A DNA stretch of 55,812 nucleotides, taken from the NCBI GenBank assembly GCA_038230275.1, contig JBBRNO010000028.1, positions 1-55,812 on the forward strand, read 5' to 3'. The translations under genes were made by a program, and so were the position numbers. Below the pieces are notes generated by a model, which searched no databases, was not told where the DNA came from, and saw only the letters and a list, made by a program, of their open reading frames with translations. Positions 16,977 through 26,087 of the stretch are shown one piece after another. Each line of letters starts with the position of its first letter. Position 1 is the stretch's first letter. The stretch is from JANXXV01 sp038230275 (lineage in GTDB: Bacteria; Acidobacteriota; Terriglobia; Bryobacterales; Bryobacteraceae).

Positions 16977-18701
16977 CTAGCTTTCGCCGTGGCCCCGTAC
17001 ATTAATGACTTCTTCAATCGTCATCGTTGCCGCTACCGCCTGGCGCTGATAGTCTTCCAGGCGCGTCCTCTCCTCGTCCTCGGCGACGGCTTTGACACTC
17101 AGGCCAATCTTTTTCTCGGCCTCATTCATTTTGATTATCTTAAAGTCGAATTCTTCCCCGATCGGCAAAAGCGAATCGCCTTTCCGCCGTTCGCGCGTCA
17201 CCGGTATTTCCGAATTGTGGCACAATCCTTCCACTCCCGTAGCCAGTTCCACAAAAATCCCAAAGTTGGAGGCGCGGCACGTCCGTCCGCGGATCAGGTC
17301 GCCCACCTGGTGCGAACGGAAATACGTCTCCCAGGCATCCGGCTGCAGCTGCTTCACTCCCAGGGAGAGGCGGCGGTTCCCGGCGTCGATATTCAGCACC
17401 GCCGCTTGTACCAGTTGTCCCTTCTTCAGAATCTCGGATGGATGCGTCACACGCTTGGTCCAGGAAAGATCGGAGATATGAACCAAGCCGTCGATTCCAT
17501 CTTCAATTTCGATGAAAGCGCCGAACTCGGTCAGTTTGCGCACCCGCCCTTCCACCACCGAAGCCACGCTGTAACGCTCGGCCACCGTCGTCCACGGGTC
17601 CGGCTCCAGTTGCTTAATTCCCAGCGAAACGCGCCGGTCCTGGGGCTTCACCTCCAGCACCACCGCTTCCACTTCGTCGCCCGCCTTCACCACCCGCGAA
17701 GGATGCTTCATACGGCGGCTCCAGGTCATTTCGGATATATGGATCAAGCCTTCGACGCCCGGCTGCAATTCCACAAACGCACCGTAGTCGGTCACGCTCA
17801 CCACACGGCCCACCACCCGGTTTCCCACCACGTACTGTTCCTGCACGTTGTCCCAAGGGTCCGGCGTCACCTGCTTCAAGCCCAGTGAGATGCGTTCCTT
17901 CTCGCGGTCGAATTTCAGAATCTTGACGGTGATCTCGTCGCCCGCATGCACCGCTTCCGACGGGTGATTGATACGCCCGTGTGACATGTCGCTCACGTGC
18001 AGCAGACCGTCGATTCCGCCCAGATCCACGAAGGCGCCGTAATCGGTAAGATTTTTCACCACTCCGGTCACGAGTGCGCCTTCCGCCAGCGATTCCAGCG
18101 CCACTGCCTTCCTCGCCGTTTCTTCATCGGCAACCGCCAAACGCCGGCTTACCACTACGTTTCCACGCCGCCGGTTCACCTTCACCACTTTCACCGGCAC
18201 ATCCTGACCCACAAACATATCCAGGTTGTGCAACGGCCGGTGATGTACCTGCGAACCGGGCATGAAAGCCTCTACGCCCACGTCCACCGTCAGCCCGCCT
18301 TTTGCTTTCCCTACCACCCGCCCGGAGATGGTCAAGTTCTCGCGGTGTGCGCGTTCCAAATTATCCCAGGCCCGTGTTTCGTTGGCGCGGCGATGGGAGA
18401 GCAGAACGTAACCGGGTTGTCTAGGACCGTTGCGATCCACCATCACATCGATGCTGTCACCTGCCGTGTAGGGAATAGTCCCATCCGGCAGCAGCACTTG
18501 CTCTAGCGGAACCAAACCTTCGGACTTGTAGCCGAAGTCGACGATTACTTCTTTATCGGTGATTTTGAGGACGTGCCCGTGTAGCAGTTCGCCGTCAGCG
18601 GGCGGAGCTAGATGACTATACTCGTCCAGCAACTGCGCATAGTCCTTTTCCTCGATCGGCCCCTGTGGTTCTAACTGTCGATCGTCTTCATTGCTGGCCA
18701 T
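16977..18701 (-). CDS. rpsA: 30S ribosomal protein S1
   Basis: 574 residues from the ATG at 18701, chosen over an ATG 33 bp upstream because GGAG stands 9 bp before it. Six S1 (OB-fold) domains are seen in order: 'GELLHGHVLKITDKEVIVDFG', 'GRVVGKAKGGLTVDVG', 'GVVKNLTDYGAFVDLGG', 'GRVVSVTDYGAFVELQPG', 'GRVRKLTEFGAFIEIEDG' and 'GRTCRASNFGIFVELATG'. S1 delivers mRNA to the 30S subunit. Six domains is the usual count. It heads an apparent operon with IHF/HU and HIT genes. Confidence 0.95.
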   Translation of the reverse strand: MASNEDDRQLEPQGPIEEKDYAQLLDEYSHLAPPADGELLHGHVLKITDKEVIVDFGYKSEGLVPLEQVLLPDGTIPYTAGDSIDVMVDRNGPRQPGYVLLSHRRANETRAWDNLERAHRENLTISGRVVGKAKGGLTVDVGVEAFMPGSQVHHRPLHNLDMFVGQDVPVKVVKVNRRRGNVVVSRRLAVADEETARKAVALESLAEGALVTGVVKNLTDYGAFVDLGGIDGLLHVSDMSHGRINHPSEAVHAGDEITVKILKFDREKERISLGLKQVTPDPWDNVQEQYVVGNRVVGRVVSVTDYGAFVELQPGVEGLIHISEMTWSRRMKHPSRVVKAGDEVEAVVLEVKPQDRRVSLGIKQLEPDPWTTVAERYSVASVVEGRVRKLTEFGAFIEIEDGIDGLVHISDLSWTKRVTHPSEILKKGQLVQAAVLNIDAGNRRLSLGVKQLQPDAWETYFRSHQVGDLIRGRTCRASNFGIFVELATGVEGLCHNSEIPVTRERRKGDSLLPIGEEFDFKIIKMNEAEKKIGLSVKAVAEDEERTRLEDYQRQAVAATMTIEEVINVRGHGES

Positions 18702-18841
18702 GGCCAAATTCTCCGAGTCCAATTGCAACTTCAACGGTTCGCAAGCAAAGCGGAAAGAGTTGCTGACGGGGAAATCATTACGATCTGTGTCTCACAAACC
18801 ACTGATACATCAGTACTTCAGAACTATAGCGGACCTAGAAA

Positions 18842-18854
18842 CGGTTGTCAACCG
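18842..18854. promoter_or_regulatory. 13-bp palindrome upstream of rpsA
   Basis: CGGTTGTCAACCG is a perfect palindrome (6+1+6) about 140 bp before the rpsA start, in a 270-bp gap that should hold the rpsA promoter. It may be an operator or chance; no second copy was noticed. Confidence 0.35.
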
Positions 18855-18971
18855 AGGGGCGGCGGCAGGGTAGGTGGAAGATTGTCAGACAACAATGACT
18901 GGGAGCGTAGCAGTCGGCAGTTCCGAAGAACGCGCGCAAGCGGGTCGCGCCTCGCTAGTACTCCCAGTACT

Positions 18972-19814
18972 CTACAGATGAGCGGCCACAAGTCGAGCGT
19001 GGAGTTCCGCCTTGGCCGATTCGGCCGAGCCGCCAAGCCAGGAATTATGAGACTTCGGCAGGTACGAGATCAATTCGTCGAAGGTCCAGTCCCTATCTGT
19101 AGCAAAGGCGCCATAACCCAGCGAGTCGGCAAGGCGCCAACTGAGTTTCACTACATTTTCCAGACTGCGTTCTTGGCTCACTGGGGCGTCGTGATGCGTG
19201 GCGATGGCGGCGGCAAGTTCGTCCGGGAAATCCCAATCCTGTGCGATGTAAGCTCCGGCGGCGCAATGATCGATCTCGAACAGATCGCGTTCGGTCGTCA
19301 ACAGGTCATACCCGAAGTCGTTCGAAACTTCCAGCATCCGCGAGTATTCGTCCGGATACGCAGCCATCAGGCCCAACGTTCCCAGGTTGTGTAGCAGCCC
19401 CGCGGTATAGGCGGATTCTTCGTTCATGCGTGCCATGCGCGCGGCCTCATGTGCAATCAGCGCTGTCACCAGGCTGTGCATCCAAACCTTACGCAACCCT
19501 TGAATTCGCACCGACGAGCGCACCATGTTGTTCACCGCAACGAAGGTAGCCATGGATTTCACCCGGTCCATTCCCAGCAGCATCACCGCCTGGCTGAGGC
19601 CCGTGACTTCGCGGCGTGCCCCGAAAAGTGCCGAGTTGGCGAAACGGAGCAACTCGGCGGAAAAAGATGGATCCAGCTTGATCAGATCGCCTACCTGCCG
19701 GGCGGTGACATCTTCTTGGCTGACAAGCGCCAGGATGCGCTGTGCAACCGCAGGGAACGGCGGCAACAACCGCAGTGCCCAAGGTGCTTTCGGACGAGCA
19801 AATGTTTCGGTCAT
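18972..19814 (-). CDS. HDOD-domain signalling protein
   Basis: 280 residues from the ATG at 19814 ('MTETFARPKAPWALRLLPPFPAVAQRILALV'-type opening, shown for identification). The open frame extends 42 codons further upstream, but into repeat sequence. The HDOD domain (about 15-210) shows 'LLRFANSALFG', 'SLVTALIAHEAARMA' and 'AGLLHNLGTLGLM'. It resembles an HD phosphohydrolase fold without the full catalytic HD set. HDOD proteins act in bacterial signalling, for example linked to c-di-GMP, motility or DNA damage. It stands alone in front of the rpsA promoter region. Confidence 0.88.
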   Translation of the reverse strand: MTETFARPKAPWALRLLPPFPAVAQRILALVSQEDVTARQVGDLIKLDPSFSAELLRFANSALFGARREVTGLSQAVMLLGMDRVKSMATFVAVNNMVRSSVRIQGLRKVWMHSLVTALIAHEAARMARMNEESAYTAGLLHNLGTLGLMAAYPDEYSRMLEVSNDFGYDLLTTERDLFEIDHCAAGAYIAQDWDFPDELAAAIATHHDAPVSQERSLENVVKLSWRLADSLGYGAFATDRDWTFDELISYLPKSHNSWLGGSAESAKAELHARLVAAHL

Positions 19815-19904
19815 AAGAGAGCCTACACCTTTCCTCTTCGGTGCGAAGAATGATTTTGTGAGTTGCAGATATAGGCGTACTCGCTTTTCGACGGCCACTC
19901 TTCT

Positions 19905-19930
19905 GAGCCGCAACCGTAAGGGAGCGGTTG
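19905..19930 (+). repeat. dispersed repeat, copy 3, merging into the tandem array
   Basis: GAGCCGCAACCGTAAGGGAG followed by CGGTTGG matches the dispersed GC-rich repeat seen at 16.0 kb and 49.8 kb. Its right half is the start of the first 81-bp unit. Confidence 0.55.
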
Positions 19931-20082
19931 GCCGGTCCAATGCACCCGCTTGAAGCGGAAGAAGGATCGCGCAAGTCGTTGATTCTTCGCGCGACCATTT
20001 GGGAGCGGTTGGCCGGTCGAATGCGCCCGCTTGAAGCGGAAGAAGGTTCGCGCAAGTCGTTGATTCTTCGCGCGACCCTTTG
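19921..20082 (+). repeat. 81-bp tandem duplication, two full units plus a partial third
   Basis: Unit 1 (19921-20001) and unit 2 (20002-20082) differ at only four positions; a third copy breaks off after GGAGCG (20083-20088). Each unit contains the hairpin CCGCTT-G-AAGCGG and a second, longer stem formed by TCGCGCAAG and CTTCGCGCGA. The word GACCNTTTGGGAGCGG at each joint resembles the dispersed repeat. It lies between the HDOD and DUF1259 genes, both on the minus strand. Confidence 0.9.
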
Positions 20083-20114
20083 GGAGCGCTATTACGATCT
20101 CCTGCCGCCAGCTA

Positions 20115-21035
20115 TTAATGCGCCTGATGCCCGATGTGCGTGCCTGTTCCCAGTGCCTGCTTGTCCATCGCCGCCCGCAGCGCCTTGGCTAGTTTCACCG
20201 CGCTCCCTTTGCCCCAGAAGTGCAGAAACACGAACTGCGGCTCCTCGTGCGTCATATGATTATGGATCGCAACGATGCGGATGCCTGCTCCGCGCAGCGT
20301 CTTCAGAACGATCTGCAACTCGGCTGTAGTCACCGCAAATTCACCATCCATCAACGCATTGTCATCGGTTCCCGCAAATGCCGCCCAGGTATTGGCGCCC
20401 ATCTGCCCGCCCACCTCCCGTCCATACAACCGGGCATGCCGTTCCACCACGGCTTTATACATCCCGCTTTCCGTTTGGCCTCTCACTCCCAGGATCTTGT
20501 CCACCGGCCAGGCGGTTATCTTGCTGATCTCAGGGATCTCGCTGCCGGAGGAAGAAGTGCCCGGCACCGGTGCGGCGGAGCGAATCTCCCTGATCTTGTC
20601 CAGGCACTTTCGCAGTCCCCGTGCCAGTTCCGCCGCCTTGGCTTCGCCCGCGATGTGCAGAAACATCACCCGCGGATTATCGAACAGGAAGTTGTTGCTG
20701 AGCGCCGTCACTTCCAGCCCGCTGTCTAGCGCGACCGAAAGCACCGGATTCACCTCGTCTTCAAACACCACCAACTCGCCAATCACCATCGCTTCTTTCA
20801 GCGTTCCAGCGGTAAAGGCAGCCCAGGAAGTCAGCCCCATGAACGTCTGCATCGGGGATCGGTCCACCGTCACCCTGACGTCCGTGCGCGGAAAGCTGAC
20901 TTTGTAAACGTCCTCGCTATCGACGTACACCCCTTTCACGCCGGTGATCTGGTCGATCGCGCCTCTGGCGGCGCCCGGAAATGTCCCGAACACCGGCAGC
21001 GCAGCGACCAACAACAGTACGGCAATGCGGGTCAT
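20115..21035 (-). CDS. secreted DUF1259 protein, two domains
   Basis: 306 residues with an N-terminal signal peptide ('MTRIAVLLLVAALPVFGTF'). Two homologous DUF1259 (LppY/LpqO-type) halves are seen: about 25-145 ('SWAAFTAGTLKEAMVIGELVV', 'VMFLHIAGEAKAAELARGL') and about 180-300 ('TWAAFAGTDDNALMDGEFAV', 'IHNHMTHEEPQFVFLHFWG'). The second half has a His-rich 'IHNHMTHEEP' patch that could bind metal; the first lacks it. Function is unknown. Its start overlaps the end of the LarA-type gene by 4 bp, so it is translationally coupled to it. Confidence 0.85.
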   Translation of the reverse strand: MTRIAVLLLVAALPVFGTFPGAARGAIDQITGVKGVYVDSEDVYKVSFPRTDVRVTVDRSPMQTFMGLTSWAAFTAGTLKEAMVIGELVVFEDEVNPVLSVALDSGLEVTALSNNFLFDNPRVMFLHIAGEAKAAELARGLRKCLDKIREIRSAAPVPGTSSSGSEIPEISKITAWPVDKILGVRGQTESGMYKAVVERHARLYGREVGGQMGANTWAAFAGTDDNALMDGEFAVTTAELQIVLKTLRGAGIRIVAIHNHMTHEEPQFVFLHFWGKGSAVKLAKALRAAMDKQALGTGTHIGHQAH

Positions 21036-22327
21036 ACCAGGACGGCTTCCAATTTTGGGGCATTCGCCTTAGCCAGCACGTAAGGTCCTTCCGGCATCAG
21101 AGCGATCTTTGCCCCTTCCGGCAATCCGCCAGTCAGCTCTTCAATGGCCAGCTCCAGCGTCGACGGTGCTTTTCCCCACAACCACTGGTGATATTCCGGC
21201 GGTAAGCCGGGGGTATAGAACAGGATTTCGTATTTTTGTGCCACCAGCGCCAATTTTTCCAATTGCCACTGATCTACTTCGACCGCGGATTCCGCAATTA
21301 TAGACAGAAAGGTCGAACAGGAAGCAGTCTTTTTGAGCATCCGGCAGAACTCAGGCGCGCCGGCGCCCTCCTGGCACTCGGCAATGAGCAGGATTTTACC
21401 GCCGGGTTTCAGGATGTGCTGCGCAGCCGTAATGCCCTTGATGGCCTGGTAGAACGTGAGGTCCAGCGGATATCCGGCGCAGCTGGTGATCACGGCATCT
21501 ACCGGTTCGGGCAGTTGTTCCAGCATCACCCGGGATACGAATTGCATCCCGGCGGCGTGGGCCTTTTCCGGATCTCCGGCGAAGACCCCGGCAATTTGGC
21601 GGGTGCGGGTAAGGGCGACGTCCAAAAGGAAGTCGTGGCGGGCCAGGCGGGCGATCTCCAATAGCTCGCGATGCAGTGGATTGTCTGCTACGGATCCTTC
21701 AACGGCGCGCGGATCTCGCATGAATTTCGGGCTATGCAACACCTTGATCGTTTCCTGCGCGGCCAGGCCGGGAGCGATTAATTTCCGGCCGCCGGAAAAG
21801 CCCAGCATGAGGTGCGGCTCGATGAAGCCCAGGGTGATATGAAGATCTGCAGCCATAAATCGCTCATCGATGTAGACCGGTGTTCCGGACTGCGTTTTTC
21901 CCAGCGCGCGGTGTTCGGCCAACTCGCGGGCGTTATGGTTGACAACCCGGTTGCTGTTTGCGATGTCCGGTCCCAGAATTTCCTGGATCTCCGCATCCGT
22001 AGCCGGCCGGTGCAGTCCAGTGGCGATCAGGATGGTGATGCCGTCCTTGGCGATGCCGGCCCGGTGCAGCCGCTCCAGAATTGGCGGCAGCACTTGCCGG
22101 TTTGGCGCCGGCCGGGTGATGTCACAAACCGAAATAGCAGCCGTGCGTTTGCCTTTGGCGAGTTCCGACAGCCCTGGGCCGGCGGTGGGTGCATCCAGCG
22201 CCGCCTCCAGCGAGGCAGCCGCGTCGGGCAATGGTTCGGCCGAGCGAGCCTCCAGAATCTGGTAGCTAAAGTTGGCGGGCAGACCCAGCGAGATGCCGGT
22301 TTTTCCGTAGGCGAAATCCATTCTCAT
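21032..22327 (-). CDS. larA: LarA-type nickel-pincer racemase/epimerase
   Basis: 431 residues, full LarA length. All nickel-pincer residues are in register with Lactobacillus plantarum LarA: H106 ('TGLHRP'), H172 ('EPHLMLGF'), K182 ('SGGRKLIAPG') and H198 ('VLHSPKFM'), each exactly two less than the known H108, H174, K184 and H200. 'CDITRPAP' supplies the substrate Arg. LarA enzymes racemise or epimerise 2-hydroxy acids and need the cofactor made by LarB, LarC and LarE, none of which is in this window. It is followed by a coupled DUF1259 gene. The substrate may not be lactate; the family is broad. Confidence 0.88.
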   Translation of the reverse strand: MRMDFAYGKTGISLGLPANFSYQILEARSAEPLPDAAASLEAALDAPTAGPGLSELAKGKRTAAISVCDITRPAPNRQVLPPILERLHRAGIAKDGITILIATGLHRPATDAEIQEILGPDIANSNRVVNHNARELAEHRALGKTQSGTPVYIDERFMAADLHITLGFIEPHLMLGFSGGRKLIAPGLAAQETIKVLHSPKFMRDPRAVEGSVADNPLHRELLEIARLARHDFLLDVALTRTRQIAGVFAGDPEKAHAAGMQFVSRVMLEQLPEPVDAVITSCAGYPLDLTFYQAIKGITAAQHILKPGGKILLIAECQEGAGAPEFCRMLKKTASCSTFLSIIAESAVEVDQWQLEKLALVAQKYEILFYTPGLPPEYHQWLWGKAPSTLELAIEELTGGLPEGAKIALMPEGPYVLAKANAPKLEAVLV

Positions 22328-22411
22328 ACGGCTAAACGTATCACAATCGCACCTCGTCTTACTAAGTGGTGATGGAATTGCAATGGAATTGGTAAGGGAG
22401 TTTCAGAGCTT

Positions 22412-22495
22412 ATGGTCGTCTCAGTGTTTGTTCTCGGATTCATCATTTTCGGCCTGTTTCTGTCGATGATCTCCTCATCGCCAAAACCAGACTAG
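22412..22495 (+). CDS. possible 27-residue single-span membrane peptide
   Basis: ATG at 22412 opens a 27-codon frame that is almost all hydrophobic ('MVVSVFVLGFIIFGLFLSMI') with the polar tail 'SSSPKPD'. AAGGGAG lies upstream but rather far (about 11 bp of spacing). It sits in the gap between larA and the D-aminoacylase pseudogene. The composition is typical of small membrane proteins, but a chance frame cannot be excluded. Confidence 0.3.
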   Translation: MVVSVFVLGFIIFGLFLSMISSSPKPD

Positions 22496-22552
22496 TACAT
22501 TACTGCCACACTACTGTGTAGAAATCTCACACATTTGCCGTAAACTGGCTGA

Positions 22553-24078
22553 ATGAAACTCCTGTGGTTCGGATTCGTCTGCTCTTCCTCCCTCTGTTTC
22601 GGCCAATTAGACATCCTGATCACCGGCGGCAAAATTGTAGACGGTATCGGCAGCGGCTGGTTCTAAGCCGAGGTAGTCGTTACCGGCGACCGTATCTCGG
22701 CCATCGGGAACCTTTCCACTTCTACGGCCAGCCTTCGATTGGACGCGAAAGGCCTCGTGGTGGCCCCCGGTTTCATTGACATTCACAGCCACGCCCGCCA
22801 TGGAATTACGCGAGTTCCTTCCGCCGAAAATCTGATCCGCCAAGGCGTCACCATGGTTCTGGAAGGCAACGACGGAGATTCCCCCCTGCCTGTCGGCCCT
22901 TATCTTGACAAACTCAACACCACGCCAATCGGGATCAATTTCGGCACTTTCGCGGGCCAGGGTAGTATCCGCTCCCAAGTGATGGGGTTGGTCAACCGGC
23001 CCGCGACGCCAGAAGAGCGGGACAAAATGCGCGCGCTGATGAAGCAAGCCATGCTCGATGGCGTATTTGGAATTTCCACTGGCTTGTTCTACGTACCCGG
23101 CAATTTCACGCCGCCCGAAGAAGTAATCGAGGTGGCGAAAATCGCGGGGCTTTATGGAGGCATGCAAATCTCGCACATCCGTGACGAGGCCGCACACATT
23201 CTGGATGCGGTCAAGGAAACCATTCGCATTGGCGAAGCGGCAGGCATGCCAACGCAGGTGAGCCATCACAAGATCATCGGTAGGACAAACTGGGGTCTCA
23301 GCAAACAGACGCTGCAACTGGTGGAGGAGGCCCGGCGCGCGGCGTGGACGTCACCGTGGATCAGTATCCTTAATACAGCGTCGAGCACCGGCACAGCCGC
23401 GCTGTTTCCGCAGTGGACGCTCCGGACCAGCGCCAGCGAATCAAAGCGGTCATCGTTTCAAAGATTCTCGACGATCGCGGCGGCGGCGACGACCCAAGAA
23501 ACGTGTTGCTAGCCAGTTGCTCCTTCGACGAGGGGCTGGCCGGAAAAAGCCTGGCCGTAGCCCAATGCAAGCAGCCCACCCCTGAGAATGCAGCCGAAAT
23601 TGCCATGGACCTCCAGCGCAAAGGTGGCTGCTCGGCGGTTTATCACGCCATTGACGAAGCCGACGTGGAGCGCATCATGCGCTATCCGTTCACCATGATC
23701 GCCTCGGACGGCGGCGTGCAGGTGTTCGGCGAAGCAGTGCCGCACCCCCGCAGCTACGGGACATTTGCGCGGGTACTCGGCGTATACGTCCGCGAGCGCC
23801 ATGTGTTGACGCTGGAAGACGCGGTGCGCCGCATGACGTCTCTTCCAGCCGGCCGATTAAAACTCTTCGACCGCGGCATGATTCGCCCGGGAATGAAAGC
23901 AGACATCGCGGTCTTCAACCCGGAGACCGTCATAGACAAATCCCAATTCGAAAAACCGCATCAATACGCCGAGGGCGTCCGGCATGTATTGGTAAACGGC
24001 CAGGCCGTGCTGGCGGACGGCAACAGGACCGGCGTACGAAGCGGATCAATTCTCCGCGGCCCAGCGTACACACCCTAA
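22553..24078 (+). pseudogene. broken N-acyl-D-amino-acid deacylase (D-aminoacylase)
   Basis: Begins at ATG 22553 with a signal peptide and the amidohydrolase opening 'LDILITGGKIVDGIGSGW'. The reading frame is stopped by TAA at 22664-22666, where relatives have an aromatic residue. It continues in the same frame with 'APGFIDIHSHARHG' (metal HxH), 'GMQISHIRDEA' and 'QVSHHKIIG'. Near 23340 it shifts ('RGVDVTVDQYP' is in another frame), shifts back near 23370 ('TASSTGTAALFPQW'), and shifts again near 23410 with apparent loss of a dozen residues. It ends intact with 'MIASDGGVQVFGE' and 'IRPGMKADIAVFNPE'. At least four lesions make a working enzyme impossible. The intact ancestor would have freed D-amino acids from N-acyl derivatives. 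Confidence 0.9.
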
Positions 24079-24082
24079 ACAA

Positions 24083-24229
24083 AATCTGTGTGCATCTGTG
24101 TATCGGTGGCTAAGAAAAGTGGCTCCGGATAACGCCGACAGACAAGAAGAAAACAATCCGCCCGAACCCTGAAATCCAGCCGTTCCACCATCCGCGTTTA
24201 TCGGCGTGCATCGGCGGCCAAAGAATTTT
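24083..24229. repeat. pair of related intergenic words (ATCGGYGGC...)
   Basis: Two similar stretches of about 36-40 bp (24083-24118 and 24190-24229) share the pattern TCYGYGT, ATC, GYGT, ATCGGYGGCYAA, followed by A-rich sequence. Such words recur as intergenic debris in acidobacterial and planctomycete genomes (from general recollection). They lie between the pseudogene and the anti-sigma factor gene. Confidence 0.5.
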
Positions 24230-24252
24230 AAGGGAGCCAGGCGCATCGATCC

Positions 24253-25425
24253 CTAAGATCGAGCCAACCCAATCAGCACCTTATGGCCGGTAGGTTTCGG
24301 ACTTCCTCCAGCCGGCTCGTCAGTCACCGACAAACTGGTCAAGGAATTCAAAAGAGTCGCATCGGCAACCTGAAATTCCGCCTTCCGGTCTGATGCCCGG
24401 AAAACACCGGCACTCACAATCGCCGGACCACTGGAACGGATCATCCACAATTGATATTCCCGTCCAGCCGGAAGTGCCGGCAAATCGCCAGTGAAAAGCA
24501 GGATCTTGCCGCGCCCGGAGATCAGAACCTGCGCGGTCGCCTTACCCGCGGCCTCGGTTCCCTTTAGCTTAATCAGACGAACCTCGGGAGAGCCCAGAAA
24601 AGAAGCGAGTTGCAACCCCTGTTCCGCCCGCTGCCGCAGCACCGTCAAATCGTTGCGTAATCGGACGTTCTCCTCTTCCAGCAACTGCACTCGCTGCAGA
24701 GTAGCTCTATCGCTTTGCGCACGCTGCGGTTCCTGTGCTTGCACACGCCGGTAGTCGGCTTCCATCTGCTGCCGTTGCTGCAATGCCGCCTCCAAAGTGG
24801 TCTTCTGACTGCCAAGCTCCGTTTCCAGTCCCTGAATTCGTTCGCGTTCAGACCGCAGCGTCGTTTCAGATTGTCCAGCCGACACAACCGCCGCGGACAA
24901 ATCCCGCTCCAGGCCAGCCAGTTTCGCCTGCAAAGTCGCAATTTGGAGCTGGTCTCCACCCGCAATGGAAGGCGTTGCAGCAGGAACCGGTGCTATCGTT
25001 TGCGTTGCCGGAGCCGGAACCGCCGTAGGCATTGGCTGGCTCTGCACTGCCGTCTGAACGGGAACGCCTGGAACCGAAGCACCGCCATGCCCATAAAACC
25101 AGACCGAGGCTCCCGAAATCACCACCACCATCGCTGCCGCGGCCCATGTCTCTCGCATCAGGAACCATTCCACCCAGGTAGCGCGGGCGGGTTCCACGCT
25201 TTTCATGATCCGGCGTTTCAGGGCAGCCCTCGGTCGCACACCAGAACCCTGTGCAGCGGATACAGCCACTCCAGCCCAAAGATCTAACGCTTGGCCTGTG
25301 CTTTTTTCACAGGCAGCGCAACCATTCTCAAGGTGCGTTTTGACGAGTTGGGACAGCGGGCTCTCCAACAAATCCAAAACGTATAGGTCGTAGATCTCCT
25401 GGTCGAGGCCCTCACATTCATTCAT
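24253..25425 (-). CDS. membrane anti-sigma factor, RskA-type C-terminal domain
   Basis: 390 residues. The N terminus carries a zinc-binding anti-sigma-like motif ('HLENGCAACEKS': H31, C36, C39, with one residue more than the usual HxxxCxxC). A single membrane span follows at about 93-112 ('WAAAAMVVVISGASVWFYG'). An extracytoplasmic Gln/Pro-rich linker, a long coiled coil (about 155-265) and the RskA-like sensory domain (about 275-390; 'GKILLFTGDLPALPAGREYQLWMI' in part, 'TDEPAGGSPKPTG') come next. It should hold an ECF sigma factor at the membrane until degraded, but no sigma gene is adjacent. The partner must be elsewhere. Confidence 0.85.
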   Translation of the reverse strand: MNECEGLDQEIYDLYVLDLLESPLSQLVKTHLENGCAACEKSTGQALDLWAGVAVSAAQGSGVRPRAALKRRIMKSVEPARATWVEWFLMRETWAAAAMVVVISGASVWFYGHGGASVPGVPVQTAVQSQPMPTAVPAPATQTIAPVPAATPSIAGGDQLQIATLQAKLAGLERDLSAAVVSAGQSETTLRSERERIQGLETELGSQKTTLEAALQQRQQMEADYRRVQAQEPQRAQSDRATLQRVQLLEEENVRLRNDLTVLRQRAEQGLQLASFLGSPEVRLIKLKGTEAAGKATAQVLISGRGKILLFTGDLPALPAGREYQLWMIRSSGPAIVSAGVFRASDRKAEFQVADATLLNSLTSLSVTDEPAGGSPKPTGHKVLIGLARS

Positions 25426-25486
25426 ATTCGGGCTTCCACCTCATAGTACGGCATGGCGGGCACATTGGTTTTAATTGGAACGGGTT

Positions 25487-26011
25487 TTAATTGGAACGAA
25501 AATTGCCGATCTTGTGCTTTCGCCGCCACGCCTTGGCTCGAACGTACGCCACGTAGCCTACGATTAGCAGGTTCACCAACAAAAAGACCCAGGCAAGCCA
25601 GGTGTTCCGCACGATGACTTCGTAAATCTCAAAGGGTATATAGACTGCCCCGGAAATCAGCGCAAACCACTCCGCCCACACCCTGCGGGTCCACAAACCG
25701 TAGGCCTCCACAAATCGCATCGTCGAATATCCCAACGCCACCGATGCTATTGCCCAAACCTTTCCATCGTCCAATTGCTCCACCGCGGCAACGAACAGGC
25801 GGCCGTAGTGCCCCTCTGGATTCAAATGCAGATCGCGGACCAGATTTTCTGCCGCCTCTCCAAGATCCTTGTGCAAATTGTGCAATAACGCCAGGGCCAC
25901 TAGCAGGACGAACAGCCCCTTGATCAACTCAATTGTCGCGATAGTCCGCAACCCGGCCTTGGAGGCGCTCTCGTCCACCGCTATCAGCACCGCGGGTGGG
26001 TGGATTTCCAT
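25487..26011 (-). CDS. DUF2127 membrane protein
   Basis: 174 residues from the ATG at 26011 ('MEIHPPAVLIAVD'); an ATG six codons upstream is possible. Four hydrophobic helices are seen: 'ELIKGLFVLLVALALLHNL', 'KVWAIASVALGYSTMRFVEA', 'WAEWFALISGAVYIPFEIYE' and 'WLAWVFLLVNLLIVGYVAYV'. This pattern, with 'EAYGLW...WAEWF' between helices, is DUF2127. Function is unknown. It diverges from the M14 peptidase gene at 26088 (76 bp apart). Confidence 0.82.
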   Translation of the reverse strand: MEIHPPAVLIAVDESASKAGLRTIATIELIKGLFVLLVALALLHNLHKDLGEAAENLVRDLHLNPEGHYGRLFVAAVEQLDDGKVWAIASVALGYSTMRFVEAYGLWTRRVWAEWFALISGAVYIPFEIYEVIVRNTWLAWVFLLVNLLIVGYVAYVRAKAWRRKHKIGNFRSN

Positions 26012-26087
26012 GCTTCCATTAAACCGCACCGCCGGTAGGACTCAGCCAGTAGCGCAATCCAGTCTGGACCAAGTATCATTGACCATC

